NCBI GenBank assembly: GCA_964017155.1
Contig: OZ024862.1
Location: 374,501-438,500, forward strand
Source of the DNA: Oasisia sp. SBJ-2009
Lineage: Eukaryota > Annelida > Polychaeta > Sabellida > Siboglinidae
Direction of reading: 5' to 3'
Length of the DNA stretch: 64,000 nucleotides
The stretch's first letter is position 1; each line of letters opens with the position of its first letter. Below the pieces are notes generated by a model that did not search any database, was not told the origin of the DNA, and saw only the letters and a program-made list of their open reading frames with translations. Made by a program: the position numbers and the translations under genes. Of the stretch, positions 61,730 through 64,000 are shown in pieces.

Positions 61730-63241
61730 TTGATACTTGAATTTGTTAATTCAATCAATTATAATCATCTTGCGCATATTAATGTTTTATATACAGCGCG
61801 TCTTAGCAGACTTTTGAGGTCGAAAAGACAGCGTGGTCGGCATAAACAAACTGTTTATCGCTCAGTTCATATGCACAGCGCAGTAACATACACCGCTGCG
61901 CTTCCTACTGGCACAAATCGCGCTGTCGTTTCGACCTCAAAAGTTTGCCAAGATGCGTTGTTTATAAAACATAAATACGCGCAAGATGATTATAATTGAA
62001 TGAATTAATTTAATAAAGTATCAAATGTTGGCAAAAATACTGATATAATAGCAACATTGAGGTGGGTCCGACTTGTACATAAGTGTCAAATAGTGAAATA
62101 CTGAAAACAATTTGAGAGTATACGTGCTTTTATGAGAGAGTGCGCGTGAAGGTACGCGCCCGCAAGTGTAGACATTTATGTACAAGTCCGGCACATCTCA
62201 ATTTTGGTATTATAACTGTATCTTTGCCAACATTTGATACTTGAATTTGTTAATTCAATCAATTATAATCATCTTGCGCATATTAATGTTTTATATACAG
62301 CGCGTCTTAGCAGACTTTTGAGGTCGAAAAGACAGCGTGGTCGGCATAAACAAACTGTTTATCGCTCAGTTCATATGCACAGCGCAGTAACATACACCGC
62401 TGCGCTTGCGACTGGCACAAATCGCGCTGTCGTTTCGACCTCAAAAGTTTGCCAAGACGCGTTGTTTATCAAACATAAATACGCGCAAGATGATTATAAT
62501 TGAATGAATTAATTTAATAAAGTATCAAATGTTGGCAAAAATACTGATATAATAGCAACATTGAGGTGGGTCCGACTTGTACATAAGTGTCAAATAGTGA
62601 AATACTGAAAACAAATTGAGAGTATACGTGCTTTTATGAGAGAGTGCGCGTGAAGGTACGCGCCCGCAAGTGTAGGCATTTATGTACCAGTCGGGCCCAC
62701 CTCAATGTTGGTATTATAACTGTATCTTTGCCAACATTTTATACTTGAATTTGTTAATTCAATCAATTATAATCATCTTGCGCATATTAATGTTTTATAT
62801 ACAGCGCGTCTTAGAAGACTTTTGAGGTCGAAAAGACAGCGTGGTCGGCATAAACAAATTGTTTATCGCTCAGTTCATATGCACAGCGCAGTAACATACA
62901 CCGCTGCGCTTGCGACTGGCACAAATCGCGCTGTCGTTTCGACCTCAAAAGTTTGCCAAGACGCGTTGTTTATCAAACATAAATACGCGCAAGATGATTA
63001 TAATTGAATGAATTAATTTAATCAAGTATCAAATGTTGGCAAAAATACTGATATAATAGCAACATTGAGGTGGGTCCGACTTGTACATAAGTGTCAAATA
63101 GTGAACTACTGAAAACAAATTGAGAGTATACGTGCTTTTATGAGAGAGTGCGCGTGAAGGTACGCGCCCGCAAGTGTAGGCATTGATGTACCAGTCGGGC
63201 CCACCTCAATGTTGGTATTATAACTGTATCTTTGCCAACAT
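61730..63241 (+). repeat. Three tandem short V monomers (504 bp each)
   Basis: Starts are at 61730, 62234 and 62738. The markers GATGCGTTG (61,951), CCGGCACATC (62,188) and TTAGAAG (62,813) each lie 9,897 bp after their partners in the second cassette. The private change CTTCCTACTGG (61,900) and GTAGACATTT (about 62,170) show divergence since that duplication. Confidence 0.92.
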
Positions 63242-63952
63242 TTTATACTTGAATTTGTTAATTCAATCAATTATAATCATCTTGCGCATATTAATGTTTT
63301 ATATACAGCGCGTCTTAGAAGACTTTTGAGGTCGAAAAGACAGCGTGGTCGGCATAAACAAATTGTTTATCGCTCATTTCATATGCACAGCGCAGAAACA
63401 TGCACCGCTGCGCTTGCGACTGGCACAAATCGCGCTGTCTTTTCGACCCCAAACGTTTGCCAACTGTTTATAAAACATAAATACGCGCAAGATGATTATA
63501 ATTGAATGAATTAATTTAATCAAGTATCAAATGTTGGCCAAAAATAGTGATATAATAGCAACATTGAGGTGGGTCCGACTTGTACATAAGTGCCAAATAG
63601 GGAAATAGTGACCGCTGTGCTTGCGACTGGTACAAATCGCGCTGTCTTTTCGACCTCAAAAGTTTGCCAAGACGCGCTGTTTATAAAACATTAATACGCG
63701 CAAGATGATTATAGTTGAATGAATTAATTTAATCAAGTATCAAATGTTGGCAAAAATACTGATATAATAGCAACATTGAGGTGGGTCCGACTTGTACATA
63801 AGTGTCAAATAGTGAAATACTGAAAACAAATTGAGAGTATACGTGCTTTTATGAGAGAGTGAGCGTGAAGGTACGCGCCCGCAAGGGTAGGCATTGATGT
63901 ACCAGTCGGGCCCACCTCAATTTTGGTATTATAACTGTATCTTTGCCAACAT
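63242..63952 (+). repeat. V/W mosaic monomer (711 bp)
   Basis: It begins as a V monomer of the TTTATACTTG/TTAGAAGAC type, keeps AAATTGTTTATC, then switches to W in the centre (CATTTCATATG, GCAGAAACATG at about 63,377-63,400) and carries the W 6-bp deletion, AAATAGGG and GGTACAAATC. From there it repeats 61,1xx-61,729 at a distance of 2,223 bp (711 + 3 x 504), so a cassette-level repeat starts again here. Confidence 0.92.
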
Positions 63953-64000
63953 TTGATACTTGAATTTGTTAATTCAATCAATTATAATCATCTTGCGCAT
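63953..64000 (+). repeat. Partial last monomer (V family)
   Basis: It starts TTGATACTTGAATTTG and follows a W-type spacer (GAGAGTGAGCG, CAAGGGTAGG), as at 37632, 51833 and 61730. The array therefore continues past the window, most likely with another run of short V monomers. Confidence 0.85.

Larger units (their letters stand above)
1..64000 (+). repeat. Tandem satellite DNA array, 717/504-bp monomer, fills the window
   Basis: The same sequence recurs head to tail with no interruption; the motif TTGATACTTGA marks one point per monomer (first seen at 694, then 1411, 2128, 2845 and so on to 63953). Variants in V monomers read TTGATACTTGAATTTG or TTTATACTTGAATTTG. I count 93 complete and 2 partial monomers. 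Each carries two inverted arms of about 167 bp, a centre and a spacer. Point differences between monomers are few and are shared by groups of monomers, so families and higher-order repeats can be followed by eye. Both window edges cut through a monomer, so the array is larger than 64 kb. This is eukaryotic-type satellite DNA; species and chromosomal location are not deducible. Confidence 0.97.

Noticed and set aside
1..64000. CRISPR array
   Set aside because: Repeat units are hundreds of bases long, the segments between repeats are themselves repeated, and there is no cas gene or variable-spacer pattern.
1..64000. Telomeric repeats, rRNA or tRNA genes, 5S clusters
   Set aside because: No short G-rich telomere motif, no tRNA cloverleaf and no recognisable rRNA stretch occurs in the monomer on either strand.

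Overview
The window is one uninterrupted tandem satellite array, and I see no unique sequence anywhere in it. A monomer of about 717 bp, with a short form of 504/505 bp, repeats head to tail on the + strand from base 1 to base 64000. Using the recurring TTGATACTTGA motif as phase, I count 93 complete monomers and two partial ones: 71 of 716-719 bp, 17 of 504/505 bp, four of 711 bp and one of 930 bp. No protein gene, rRNA, tRNA, transposon gene, CRISPR array or operon is supported. Arrays of this size, homogeneity and higher-order structure are typical of eukaryotic constitutive heterochromatin (centromeric, pericentromeric, subtelomeric, sex or B chromosome). The sequence does not identify the clade. 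Sampled lines are roughly 40% G+C. 

The monomer has a clear internal design. A left arm L of about 167 bp is the imperfect reverse complement (about 90% by eye) of a right arm R of about 168 bp. An 87-bp centre C separates L from R, and an 83-bp spacer S separates R from the next L. Short monomers read L-C-R-S. Full monomers read L-C-R1-R2-S, because a 213-bp piece (end of C, R, start of S) is tandemly duplicated. The 930-bp monomer has three R arms. The array is therefore a long series of alternating inverted arms, and any arm can pair with an opposite arm on either side. 

Monomers fall into recurring families, to which I give working labels: F (commonest), C, K, J, D, G, V and W. Their order forms higher-order repeats that change along the window. 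Left part (1-14.3 kb): F monomers, a J-K pair, and a 2,150-bp tandem duplication. 14.3-25.2 kb: a C/D pattern including a 1,938-bp three-monomer repeat. 25.2-36.9 kb: a five-monomer J-K-C-F-G repeat of 3,585 bp and the 930-bp monomer. 36.9-39.4, 51.1-53.8 and 61.0-64.0 kb: cassettes of one 711-bp W monomer followed by V monomers, nearly all of them 504 bp. 39.4-50.4 kb: a 4,090/4,807-bp duplication. 54.6-61.0 kb: another 3,585-bp repeat, here J-F-J-K-F. 

Nothing suggests that genes cooperate here. The possible functions are structural (heterochromatin or centromere, hairpin extrusion) or RNA-level (long hairpin transcripts), and both are inference. Open reading frames of 61-99 codons recur once per monomer, but they span the inverted repeat, mostly lack an ATG start and are broken in several families, so I treat them as by-products of repeat homogenisation.
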